This document shows, piece by piece, positions 33,855 through 43,723 of a stretch of DNA of 64,000 bases (position 1 is the first letter of the stretch; each line of letters starts with the position of its first letter). A program made the translations under genes and the position numbers. The notes beneath the pieces were generated by a model. It was not told the DNA's origin. It searched no databases and worked only from the letters and a program-made list of their open reading frames with translations. The stretch covers positions 62,001-126,000 of the forward strand of contig NZ_BSTN01000007.1 in assembly GCF_030269545.1 (NCBI RefSeq). The letters are read 5' to 3'. Source of the stretch: Actinomadura sp. NBRC 104425. GTDB taxonomy: Bacteria > Actinomycetota > Actinomycetes > Streptosporangiales > Streptosporangiaceae.

Positions 33855-33867
33855 CGGCGGGAGCCGG

Positions 33868-34566
33868 TCAGCCGTCGGGACCGGAGCCTGGGCCGTGCCC
33901 TCCGCCCCGGGAGCGGCGCTCCCGCCACCAGGACGCCAGGGCGCGGCGCACCGGGGCATGGTGCTCGTCGTCCACGATCTTGACGTCGCCCATGACGGCC
34001 ATGGCCCGCACCCGCACCACGGGCACCCGCAGGCCGGGCGGCACCTCCCGCACGGCGACCCTGCGGTCGCCCATGACCGCGTAGCCGGTCAGCTCGACCC
34101 GCACGCCGTCCGGCACGATGATCCGCACGTCCCCCATCACGGCGGTGACGCAGACCTCCACCTCGCCGGTGGGGACCTGCGCCTGGCGCAGGTCGAGCAC
34201 GACGTCGCCCATCACCGCGTGGGCCTCCAGCGCGTCGCTGATGCGGCCGCTGATCCGCTCGTCGCAGTCGCCCATGACGGCGTGGAAGCGGCGCGGCGCG
34301 GGCAGCGCCGGGTCCGCCCCGGGCGCGCCCATGGCGGGCAGGTCGGCGGTGATCCCCTCCAGGTCCGCGCGGGTGGCGGCCAGATACGCCTTCTCGGTGC
34401 GCTCGGTCAGCTCCGCGAAGGTCAGCCGGCCCTCCACGGAGGCGACGCGCAGCCGCTCGACGACGGCCTCGCGCTCGGCGTCCGAGACGCGCGTCGGCGC
34501 CTGTTCCACGTCCGGGCGGGACGCCGGCGCCTGGCGCGGACCCTGCTGCGAGGTGGAGTCGGCCAT
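33868..34566 (-). CDS. DUF1707 protein with AVMGD repeats (LiaF-like C-terminus)
   Basis: 232 aa. A DUF1707 domain lies at about 25-75 (RVSDAEREAVVERLRVASVEGRLTFAELTERTEKAYLAATRADL). The C-terminal half carries five A/V-M-G-D strands spaced 21-28 residues (HAVMGDCDE, HAVMGDVVL, TAVMGDVRI, YAVMGDRRV, MAVMGDVKI), each followed by beta-prone residues, as in cell-wall-stress LiaF/DUF2154-type proteins that form a short beta-helix. A basic arginine-rich tail ends it. No membrane helix is present. TACCGT ends 7 bases before the ATG with no ribosome site (likely leaderless). Confidence 0.83.
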   Translation of the reverse strand: MADSTSQQGPRQAPASRPDVEQAPTRVSDAEREAVVERLRVASVEGRLTFAELTERTEKAYLAATRADLEGITADLPAMGAPGADPALPAPRRFHAVMGDCDERISGRISDALEAHAVMGDVVLDLRQAQVPTGEVEVCVTAVMGDVRIIVPDGVRVELTGYAVMGDRRVAVREVPPGLRVPVVRVRAMAVMGDVKIVDDEHHAPVRRALASWWRERRSRGGGHGPGSGPDG

Positions 34567-34573
34567 GTGTCAG

Positions 34574-34579
34574 ACGGTA
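34574..34579 (-). promoter_or_regulatory. -10 box of a leaderless transcript (DUF1707 gene)
   Basis: TACCGT on the minus strand, 7 bases before the ATG at 34566. Confidence 0.4.
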
Positions 34580-34701
34580 CGTGACGCCGCCCCTCGTACC
34601 CTCCGCCCCCCGGACGAGTTTCCCCCGCCCTTGAGGAGGACCGACCCTCCGAACAAGATTCGGTACTGTACTGGGGACGGCGCGGTGAAAGGCGGTGTGC
34701 G

Positions 34702-36327
34702 ATGCCCCCGACCCACGAGGTGTTCAACCAGGTCCCCCCACTCGTCGGCCACGACGTGGCCGACGACCCCGCCCTGCTGGACGGGCTGACCCGCGAGGGC
34801 GCCGGATGGGCGGCCGAGGGCATCCGCGAGCTGGGCCGCCTGGCGGGCACCGAGCAGGCGCAGGAGTGGGGGCGGCTGGCCAACGAGCACCCGCCCGTCC
34901 TGCGCACCCACGACCGCTACGGGCACCGCATCGACGAGGTGGAGTTCCACCCGGCCTGGCACGAGCTGATGCGCGTCGCGGTGTCGCACGGCCTGCACGC
35001 CGCGCCGTGGGCCGACGACCGCCCCGGCGCACACGTGGCGCGGGCCGCCGGGTTCTACGTGTGGCGGGTGGACGCCGGGCACGGCTGCCCCATCAGCATG
35101 ACCTACGCGTCCGTGCCCGCGCTGCGGCACAGCCCCGAGCTGGCCGCCGCCTACGAGCCGCTGCTGACGGCCCGCGAGTACGACTTCGGCCTGCGCGCCC
35201 CGCTCACCAAGGCGGGCCTGCTGGCGGGCATGTCCATGACCGAGAAGCAGGGCGGTTCGGACGTGCGCGCCAACACCACCCGCGCCGAGCCCGGCCCGGA
35301 CGGCGCGTTCCGCCTGACCGGGCACAAGTGGTTCACCAGCGCGCCCATGTGCGACGTGTTCCTCACCCTCGCCCAGGGCCCGGACGGGCTGACCTGCTAC
35401 CTGGTGCCGCGCGTGCTGCCCGACGGGACGCTCAACCCGATGCGGCTGATGCGGCTGAAGGACAAGCTGGGCAACCGCTCCAACGCCTCCGCCGAAATCG
35501 AGTACGACGGCGCGCTGGGCTGGCAGGTCGGCGAGGGCGGCCGCGGGGTGCGCACGATCATCGAGATGGTCAACATGACCCGGCTGGACTGCGTGGTCGG
35601 CGCCGCCGCAGGCATGCGGCACGGCACCGTCACGGCCGTCCACCACGCCGTCCACCGGCGGGCGTTCGGCCGCGCCCTGATCGACCAGCCGCTGATGCGC
35701 AACGTGCTGGCCGACCTGGCCGTGGAGTCGGAGGCCGCGACGGTGCTCATGCTGCGCCTGGCGGGAGCGGCCGACCGCTCGGTGCGCGGCGACGAGTCCG
35801 AGGCCGCGTTCAAGCGCCTCGCGCTGGCCGTCGGCAAGTACTGGGTGTGCAAGCGGTGGCCCGTCCACGCCGCCGAGGCCCTGGAGTGCCTGGGCGGCAA
35901 CGGGTACGTGGAGGAGTCGGGCATGCCCCGCCTGTTCCGCGAGTCGCCGCTGAACTCCATCTGGGAGGGGTCGGGCAACGTCGCGGCGCTGGACGTGCTG
36001 CGCGCCATGGCCCGGGAGCCGCAGACGGTGGAGGCGTTCTTCGCCGAGGTGGAGTCGGCGTCCGGGGCCGACTCCCGGCTGGACACGGCCGTCAAGCAGG
36101 TCAAGGACTCGCTCGCCGACCCGGCCACGATCGAGCTGCGCGCCCGCCGCGTCGTCGAGCGGCTCGCCCTGGTCCTGCAGGCGTCGCTGCTGGTCCGGCA
36201 CGGCCACCCGGCCGTCGCCGACGCGTTCTGCGCCACCCGCCTGGACGGCGACTGGGGGGCGGCCTTCGGCACCCTGCCGCCCGGCCTCGACCTCGCCGCG
36301 GTCATCGACCGCGCCCGGACGGCCTGA
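34702..36327 (+). CDS. aidB: AidB-type acyl-CoA dehydrogenase family protein
   Basis: 541 aa. The length, the N-terminal EVFNQVPPLVGHDVADDPALL, the FAD-binding MTEKQGGSDVRANTT and KWFTSA blocks, LKDKLGNRSNASAEIEY, and CLGGNGYVEESGMPRLFRESPLNSIWEGSGN all match AidB rather than ordinary acyl-CoA dehydrogenases. In E. coli AidB is an alkylation-stress flavoprotein that binds DNA; its true substrate is unsettled. GAAAGGCGG precedes the ATG by about 7 bases. The alkylation-repair ogt is at the far left of the window but is not linked. Confidence 0.88.
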   Translation: MPPTHEVFNQVPPLVGHDVADDPALLDGLTREGAGWAAEGIRELGRLAGTEQAQEWGRLANEHPPVLRTHDRYGHRIDEVEFHPAWHELMRVAVSHGLHAAPWADDRPGAHVARAAGFYVWRVDAGHGCPISMTYASVPALRHSPELAAAYEPLLTAREYDFGLRAPLTKAGLLAGMSMTEKQGGSDVRANTTRAEPGPDGAFRLTGHKWFTSAPMCDVFLTLAQGPDGLTCYLVPRVLPDGTLNPMRLMRLKDKLGNRSNASAEIEYDGALGWQVGEGGRGVRTIIEMVNMTRLDCVVGAAAGMRHGTVTAVHHAVHRRAFGRALIDQPLMRNVLADLAVESEAATVLMLRLAGAADRSVRGDESEAAFKRLALAVGKYWVCKRWPVHAAEALECLGGNGYVEESGMPRLFRESPLNSIWEGSGNVAALDVLRAMAREPQTVEAFFAEVESASGADSRLDTAVKQVKDSLADPATIELRARRVVERLALVLQASLLVRHGHPAVADAFCATRLDGDWGAAFGTLPPGLDLAAVIDRARTA

Positions 36328-36349
36328 ACGGCGGGGCGGCGGGCGACCG

Positions 36350-36355
36350 TAAGCT
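36350..36355 (+). promoter_or_regulatory. -10 box of a leaderless transcript (DUF4262 gene)
   Basis: TAAGCT ends 7 bases before the ATG at 36363; no Shine-Dalgarno lies between. Confidence 0.45.
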
Positions 36356-36362
36356 GTGGGCC

Positions 36363-36911
36363 ATGTCCGCCGGGCCGCCCCAGTGCCACTGCATCATCTG
36401 CCACGACTACGGCGATCGCGACCGCCTGGACAACTTCGAGCTGCGCACCATCGTGCACATCACCGAGTACGGGTGGAGCGTGGTGCTGGTGGGGGCGGAC
36501 GAGCAGGGCCCGGGCTGGGCGTACACGATCGGGCTGTGGCACAGCCACCGCTCCCCCGAGCTGGGCATGTTCGGCGGCGACGTGTACGAGATGGAGGAGG
36601 CCCTCAACGCGCTGGGCCGGCAGATCGCCGCGGGCCGCCCGGTCGCCGACGGGGAGCGCCGCGACGGCGTGCTGCGCGGCATGCCCGCCGCGTTCCGCGC
36701 CGTGGACCCCGGCTGGTACCGGGCGATGTTCGGCGGCACGGTGGCGTTCTACCGGAGTTCGCCGCCGCCGATCCTGCAGGCGGCCTGGCCGAATCCGGAC
36801 GGGCTGTTCCCCTGGCAGCCCGGCACCGACCTGCCCTTCCGCCACTCCCAGCCGTGGCTGTGGCTCGCCCCGCGGCAGCATCCCCCGGGCGTCTGGACCC
36901 GCCATCTGTGA
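36363..36911 (+). CDS. DUF4262 family protein
   Basis: 182 aa soluble protein with the DUF4262 pattern: CHCIICHDYGD at the N-terminus (three Cys, one His), then HITEYGWSVVLV, WAYTIGLWHSHRSPELGMFG, and a C-terminal PDGLFPWQPG. No function is established. The N-terminal Cys/His cluster may bind a metal. Start chosen from the TAAGCT box 7 bases upstream. It follows aidB by 35 bases but probably has its own promoter. Confidence 0.83.
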   Translation: MSAGPPQCHCIICHDYGDRDRLDNFELRTIVHITEYGWSVVLVGADEQGPGWAYTIGLWHSHRSPELGMFGGDVYEMEEALNALGRQIAAGRPVADGERRDGVLRGMPAAFRAVDPGWYRAMFGGTVAFYRSSPPPILQAAWPNPDGLFPWQPGTDLPFRHSQPWLWLAPRQHPPGVWTRHL

Positions 36912-37138
36912 CCGTTTCGTCCCGGCCGGGGCAGCCTCCGCCGCCGTCGCCCGCCGCCTCGGCCCGTCCCCCGCCTCCGGGACGTGCGGCGGCGAGGTCA
37001 TCCGGCGCTCCGGCCCCCTCGGCTCCGCATGACCGCGCTCGCGCGGGGGTCGGGCGGGCCGGGCGGGTAAGGGACACTCCGGACGCCTGTCAGTCACGCC
37101 GACACGCCGGCCACGCCGACACTGGGGAGCACAGGACG

Positions 37139-39265
<2,127 letters not shown>

Positions 39266-39279
39266 GGGGCGGCCCCGCG

Positions 39280-39285
39280 TAGCCT
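39280..39285 (+). promoter_or_regulatory. -10 box of a leaderless transcript (reductase gene)
   Basis: TAGCCT ends 7 bases before the ATG at 39293; it begins 14 bases after the glgX stop. Confidence 0.45.
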
Positions 39286-39292
39286 TCGGCCT

Positions 39293-40075
39293 ATGCACGA
39301 GCCCCCTCACGACTCCGCGGAGCAGCCGACCGACGCCGATCTGGCGTTGCGCCCCCTCGCCGCCAGCGACCCGGTCCGGCCGGCCGACGCCTACGCCTAC
39401 CCCCCGGGCGGCCCCTGGCTGCGCGCCAACATGATCGCCAGTGTGGACGGCGCGGCCGCCCGCGACGACCGGTCCGGCGGGCTCGGCAACGAGACCGACC
39501 GCAGGCTGCTGTCCCTGCTGCGCGGGTTGGCCGACGTGGTGATCGTCGGGGCGGGCACGGTCCGCGCCGAGGGCTACGGGCCCGTCCGCCCCGGACCCGG
39601 CGGCTGGGAGAAGCTGCGCGCCGGCCGCTCCCCGGTGCCGCCGCTGGCGATCGTGTCGCACCGCCTCGACCTGGACCTGGACGCCCCCGTCTTCACCGAG
39701 GCCGACCCGCGGGCCCGCACCATCCTTTTGACGACGCGCACCGCGCCGCCGGGGCGGGTGCGCGCCGCCGCCGAACGCGCCGACGTGATCGTCGCGGGCG
39801 AGGACCGGCTCGACTTCGCCGCCGCCGTCGCCGAGCTGGTGGCGCGCGGGCACGAGCGGATGCTGTGCGAGGGCGGCCCGCGGGTGCTGGCGCAGGTCGC
39901 GGCGACCGGGGTGCTGGACGAGCTGTGCCTGACGGTCAGCCCCATGCTGCTGGCGGGCGGCGCGGTGCGGATCCTCAACGGCCCGGCGGTGCCCGTCCCG
40001 CCCCGGCTGCGGCTGGCCGCGGCCTACCGGGACGGCGAGGACTACCTGTTCCTGCGCTACGTCCGCGGCGGGTAG
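39293..40075 (+). CDS. RibD C-terminal domain / pyrimidine reductase family protein
   Basis: 260 aa DHFR-like reductase related to the reductase half of RibD in riboflavin synthesis. LRANMIASVDGAAA is the NADPH-fold start, VVIVGAGTVRAEGY the GTxxxD-like loop, and MLCEGGPRVLAQVAATGVLDELCLTVSPML the terminal block. No deaminase domain is present, so it is either a split reductase or a paralogue for another heterocycle. No ribosome site; probably leaderless. Confidence 0.87.
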   Translation: MHEPPHDSAEQPTDADLALRPLAASDPVRPADAYAYPPGGPWLRANMIASVDGAAARDDRSGGLGNETDRRLLSLLRGLADVVIVGAGTVRAEGYGPVRPGPGGWEKLRAGRSPVPPLAIVSHRLDLDLDAPVFTEADPRARTILLTTRTAPPGRVRAAAERADVIVAGEDRLDFAAAVAELVARGHERMLCEGGPRVLAQVAATGVLDELCLTVSPMLLAGGAVRILNGPAVPVPPRLRLAAAYRDGEDYLFLRYVRGG

Positions 40076-40173
40076 CGGAAGGCGCGGCGGGCGGGGCGCG
40101 ACCGGCGGGGTCAACGCGAAGGCTTTCCGCTCCGTTTCCCCGTTTTGTCACAGGTCAGGGCCACGATGGGGGA

Positions 40174-41265
40174 ATGGACCTGCCGATCCGCCCGCCCCTG
40201 TCGCCGATGCTCGCCAAGGCCGTCAAGACCATGCCCAAAGGCGATCTGCTGTACGAGCCGAAGTGGGACGGCTTCCGCTGCGTGGTGTTCCGCGACGGCG
40301 ACGAGGTGGAGCTGTCCAGCCGCGGCGAGCGGCCGCTGACCCGCTACTTCCCCGAGCTGGTGGAGGCGGTGCGGCGGGAGCTGCCGGAGCGCTGCGTGGT
40401 GGACGGCGAGATCATCCTGCGCCGCGGCCCCCGGCTGGACTTCGACGCCCTCCAGCAGCGCATCCACCCGGCCGCCTCGCGCATCAGCCTGCTGGCCGAG
40501 CGGACCCCGGCCTCGTTCGTCGCCTTCGACCTGCTGGCGCTCGGCGACGAGTCGCTGCTGGACACGCCGCTGGGCGAGCGGCGCCGGCGGCTGGTGGACG
40601 CCCTGGCCGGCGTCGGGCCGCGCATCCACGTCACGCCGGCCTCCGACTCCTACGAGGTGGCGCTGCGCTGGTTCGCCGAGTTCGAGGGCGCCGGGCTCGA
40701 CGGCGTGGTCGCCAAGCCCGTCGGCATCGCCTACCGGCCCGACCGGCGCGCCATGTTCAAGATCAAGCACGAGCGGACCGCGGACTGCGTGGTGGCGGGC
40801 TTCCGCTGGCACAAGTCCGGGCCGGTCGTCGGGTCCCTGCTGCTCGGCCTCTACGACGAGCGGGGCGCGCTGCAGCACGTCGGCGTGACGGCCGCCTTCT
40901 CGATGGCGCGCCGGGCCGAGCTCGTGCACGAGCTGGAGCCGTACCGGATGACCGACCTGGCCGGCCACCCGTGGGAGGGCTGGGCCCGGCAGACCGGGGC
41001 GACGGCCGACCGCATGCCCGGCGCGGTCTCCCGCTGGACCGGCGCGAAGGACCTGTCGTGGGTGGCGCTGCGCCCGGAGCTGGTGGTGGAGGTCGCCTAC
41101 GACGGCATGGAGGGCGACCGGTTCCGCCACACGGCCCGGTTCCGCCGCTGGCGCACCGACCGCACCCCCGCCTCGTGCACCTACGGGCAGCTGGAGGTCC
41201 CGGTCGCCTACGACCTGGACGACATCCTCGACAGAGGAGCCGGCGCGCCCCGCGCCGACAGGTGA
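40174..41265 (+). CDS. ligC: ATP-dependent DNA ligase (LigC type)
   Basis: 363 aa ATP-dependent DNA ligase. Motif I is EPKWDGFR with the adenylated Lys30; motif III-like VAFDLLALG, motif IV GLDGVVAKP, and motif V MFKIKHERTADCVV follow, then the OB-fold domain (GSLLLGLYDERG). Small ligases of this type act in backup end joining and base excision repair in mycobacteria and relatives. The start is the ATG with GGGGGA directly upstream (or leaderless, CACGAT 6 bases upstream). The LigD-type polymerase domain is about 10 kb away; no Ku gene is in the window. Confidence 0.9.
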   Translation: MDLPIRPPLSPMLAKAVKTMPKGDLLYEPKWDGFRCVVFRDGDEVELSSRGERPLTRYFPELVEAVRRELPERCVVDGEIILRRGPRLDFDALQQRIHPAASRISLLAERTPASFVAFDLLALGDESLLDTPLGERRRRLVDALAGVGPRIHVTPASDSYEVALRWFAEFEGAGLDGVVAKPVGIAYRPDRRAMFKIKHERTADCVVAGFRWHKSGPVVGSLLLGLYDERGALQHVGVTAAFSMARRAELVHELEPYRMTDLAGHPWEGWARQTGATADRMPGAVSRWTGAKDLSWVALRPELVVEVAYDGMEGDRFRHTARFRRWRTDRTPASCTYGQLEVPVAYDLDDILDRGAGAPRADR

Positions 41266-41363
41266 CCCCCCGGAGGGCGGCGTGCCCGCACCCGGTGTGC
41301 TCATGCCGGGCGCGGGCGCACCGCTCCCCGCCCCGTCGCCGCGGGGGCGCCTTTCGGAAGGGG

Positions 41364-43052
41364 CTATGGGCGCTGGGTCTCGCTGCGCACCGTCTCCTCG
41401 CCCAGGTCGCGCTGGGCGCGCGCCTCCATGGTGCTGACGTACGGACGCAGGTAGGTCTGGTTCAGGCCGGGGACGCGGTCCTCGATGACGAAGGTCGCCT
41501 TGATGGAGGCCTCCGCGTCCCGGGTCCGCACGGTCGAAAGCGTCTTGAAGTCGGCGCGCATCTCGCCCTTGCCGATGCGCGTCATCACGTAGCCGCGCTG
41601 GTTGTTGTAGAACTTCAGGTGCGGGTTGATCTTCAGGAACGGGTGGTCGGCAGGGTTGGAGTCGGCGCCGTCCCCGCCGCTGGTGATCGACGTGCAGACC
41701 AGCTCGGTGCCGACCGTCTTGCCGGTGGGGTCGTCGTAGTCGAGCTTCAGCTCGCTGGCCCAGTGGGCGTGCACGTCGCCGGTGAGCACGACGGGGTTGC
41801 GCACCCCGGCCTCGATCCAGCCCCGGGTGATGCGCTCGCGGGAGGCCACGTAGCCGTCCCAGGCGTCCATGCTGGTGACCTTGGCCGGGCCGGCGTTGTT
41901 GTCGCGCTGGGCGAAGAACACCTGCTGGCCGATGATGTCCCAGCGCGCGGCGGAGCGGCGGAACCCGTCCAGCAGCCACCGCTCCTGCCGGGGCCCGGTG
42001 ATCGACCGGGACGGGTCGGAGGCGGCGGCGCACTCCTTGTACCCGTCGCCGCAGGCCTGGTCGTCGCGGAACTGCCGGGTGTCGAGCATGTGGAAGTTGG
42101 CCAGGCGGCCCCACCGGACGCGCCGGTAGATCTGGATGTTCGGGCCGTTCGGCACCGACGACCGGCGCAGCGGCATGTTCTCGTAGTACGCCTGGAACGC
42201 CGCGGCGCGCCGCCGCTGGAACTCCTCGGGGTCGGGGGTGTCGGAGCTCGCCTCGGGCACCCATCCGGCCCAGTTGTTCTCGACCTCGTGGTCGTCGAAC
42301 ACCACCAGCCACGGGGCGGCGGCGTGCGCGGCCTGCAGGTCGGGGTCGGACTTGTACTGGGCGTGCCGCTGCCGGTAGTTCGCCAGCGTGACGGTCTCGG
42401 GCCCCTCGTGGTCGCGGACGTTGCCGCCGGGGATGGTGTAGGTGTCCGCCCGGTACTCGTACTGGTAGTCGCCCAGGTGCAGGACCAGGTCGGGGTGCTC
42501 CTCGGCCAGCCGCCGGTAAGCAGTGAAGTACCCGTGCTCGAATTGCGAGCACGAGACGAACGCCATGGCCAGCGCCGGTCCGAAGGTGTCGGGGCGCGGC
42601 GCGGTGCGGGCCCGTCCGACCGGCGAGACGTATCCGGCGGCGCGGAACCGGTACCAGTAGTCGCGGTCCGGCCGCAGGCCGTTCAGCTCGACGTGCACGC
42701 TGTGCGCCGACTCGGGCCGCGCGGTGGCGACGCCCCGCCGCTCGATCTTGCGGAACCGCGGGTCGGAGGCGACCTGCCACTCCACGGAGACGTCGCGGGG
42801 CGGCATGCCGCCGAGGCCGTCCTCGGCCAGCGGCTCCAGGGCCAGCCGCGTCCACAGCACGAAGCCGTCGTGGTCGGGGTCGCCCGAGGCGACGCCCAGG
42901 GTGAACGGATCGGCGGTCAGCTTCCCGGAACTGCGCCGCGCGGCGGCACGGGCCGGGCCGGCGACCGCGGGCAGCGCCGCGGCGGTGCCGACGGCCAGCC
43001 CCGTGGTGACGAGGAAGGATCTCCGGTTCAGCGGGTGCACGGCAGCGGCCAT
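41364..43052 (-). CDS. phoD: alkaline phosphatase D (PhoD), Tat-exported
   Basis: 562 aa secreted PhoD. The N-terminus NRRSFLVTTGLAVGTAAALPAV is a twin-arginine signal followed by an AxA site (about 33-36). A PhoD N-terminal domain follows (FTLGVASGDPDHDGFVLWTRL), then the metal-binding core: FVSCSQFEHGYF, LHLGDYQYEY, VFDDHEVENNWAG, IGQQVFF, VVLTGDVHAHW. It hydrolyses phosphodiesters and -monoesters outside the cell using Fe/Ca (family). I see only one GTTCACC-like heptamer upstream, not a convincing Pho box. Confidence 0.93.
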   Translation of the reverse strand: MAAAVHPLNRRSFLVTTGLAVGTAAALPAVAGPARAAARRSSGKLTADPFTLGVASGDPDHDGFVLWTRLALEPLAEDGLGGMPPRDVSVEWQVASDPRFRKIERRGVATARPESAHSVHVELNGLRPDRDYWYRFRAAGYVSPVGRARTAPRPDTFGPALAMAFVSCSQFEHGYFTAYRRLAEEHPDLVLHLGDYQYEYRADTYTIPGGNVRDHEGPETVTLANYRQRHAQYKSDPDLQAAHAAAPWLVVFDDHEVENNWAGWVPEASSDTPDPEEFQRRRAAAFQAYYENMPLRRSSVPNGPNIQIYRRVRWGRLANFHMLDTRQFRDDQACGDGYKECAAASDPSRSITGPRQERWLLDGFRRSAARWDIIGQQVFFAQRDNNAGPAKVTSMDAWDGYVASRERITRGWIEAGVRNPVVLTGDVHAHWASELKLDYDDPTGKTVGTELVCTSITSGGDGADSNPADHPFLKINPHLKFYNNQRGYVMTRIGKGEMRADFKTLSTVRTRDAEASIKATFVIEDRVPGLNQTYLRPYVSTMEARAQRDLGEETVRSETQRP

Positions 43053-43723
43053 GATGTGCCCTTTCGGGAGATATCCGACATCAAACGGCGGACAGCTTCA
43101 CCAAGGCCGATGGCCGGAGGGTTGTCGCGGAGTGACGGCCCACCCAACAAGAACGATCGATTCACGTCCGCCATGAGAAACCGGGCGGCGCCCGCACCGC
43201 GCCCGCGGTCCGCTCGCCGCCGCCCCCGAGAACGCCCCCCATTCCCGCGCCGTAACGCATGTCAATCCCCGTGGGCCGGGTGGTCACTCCCGCACCGGGG
43301 ATACCCCCGAGGACAGCGAGTACTCCTGCTGTGGCACAACGTGAGCAGGCCCGCGCCCGTTCAGGTTGCCCGGCAGGCGGGCCAGGCGGGTGGGCGAGCC
43401 CTGCACGACGACGCCCGGTGCCGGTCGGGTGGTGATGTCGGGGGCGGGCGGAATCTGTCTCCGCCGTCGCACGGCTCCGGGTCCTTGAGGGTGGCGGCAG
43501 GCGGTGTCACGTCCGCGGCCGCCCGCCCCCGGGTGGTCCGGAGAGCACGATCCCCGATCCAAGGAACACATTCGCCGCGGCCTTCGAAGCCGTGACCTGG
43601 AGCGTCGCCCGCCGCGGCGGAGGCAAGCAGGAAGCGGCGGGCGCGGAAGGCGGATCCCATGATAGGGTCTGCTGCACAACGCGCACAAAACCCCAATCCT
43701 ATGAATAGGAGTGTACCGGCTTC
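43053..43723. other. 671-base gene-free divergent region (phoD / helD)
   Basis: Open frames here are short, Arg/Pro-rich shadows without ribosome sites. The right end is relatively AT-rich and contains TAGGGT around 43662 and the palindrome at 43697-43710 beside the helD start. Nothing else recognisable. Confidence 0.5.
43697..43710. promoter_or_regulatory. palindrome overlapping the helD leader
   Basis: TCCTATGAATAGGA (6-bp arms, 2-base centre) lies 13 bases before the ATG and includes the only AGGA-type ribosome site. It could be an operator or an mRNA hairpin that limits initiation. Confidence 0.4.

Noticed and set aside
43085..43115. Possible Pho box upstream of phoD
   Set aside because: Only one GTTCACC-like heptamer (GCTTCACC) is present; the second repeat at the required 11-base spacing is missing.
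40263..43595. 1110-residue plus-strand open frame through ligC and opposite phoD
   Set aside because: Out-of-frame shadow of ligC followed by the antisense of phoD; composition is low-complexity and no motif is recognisable.
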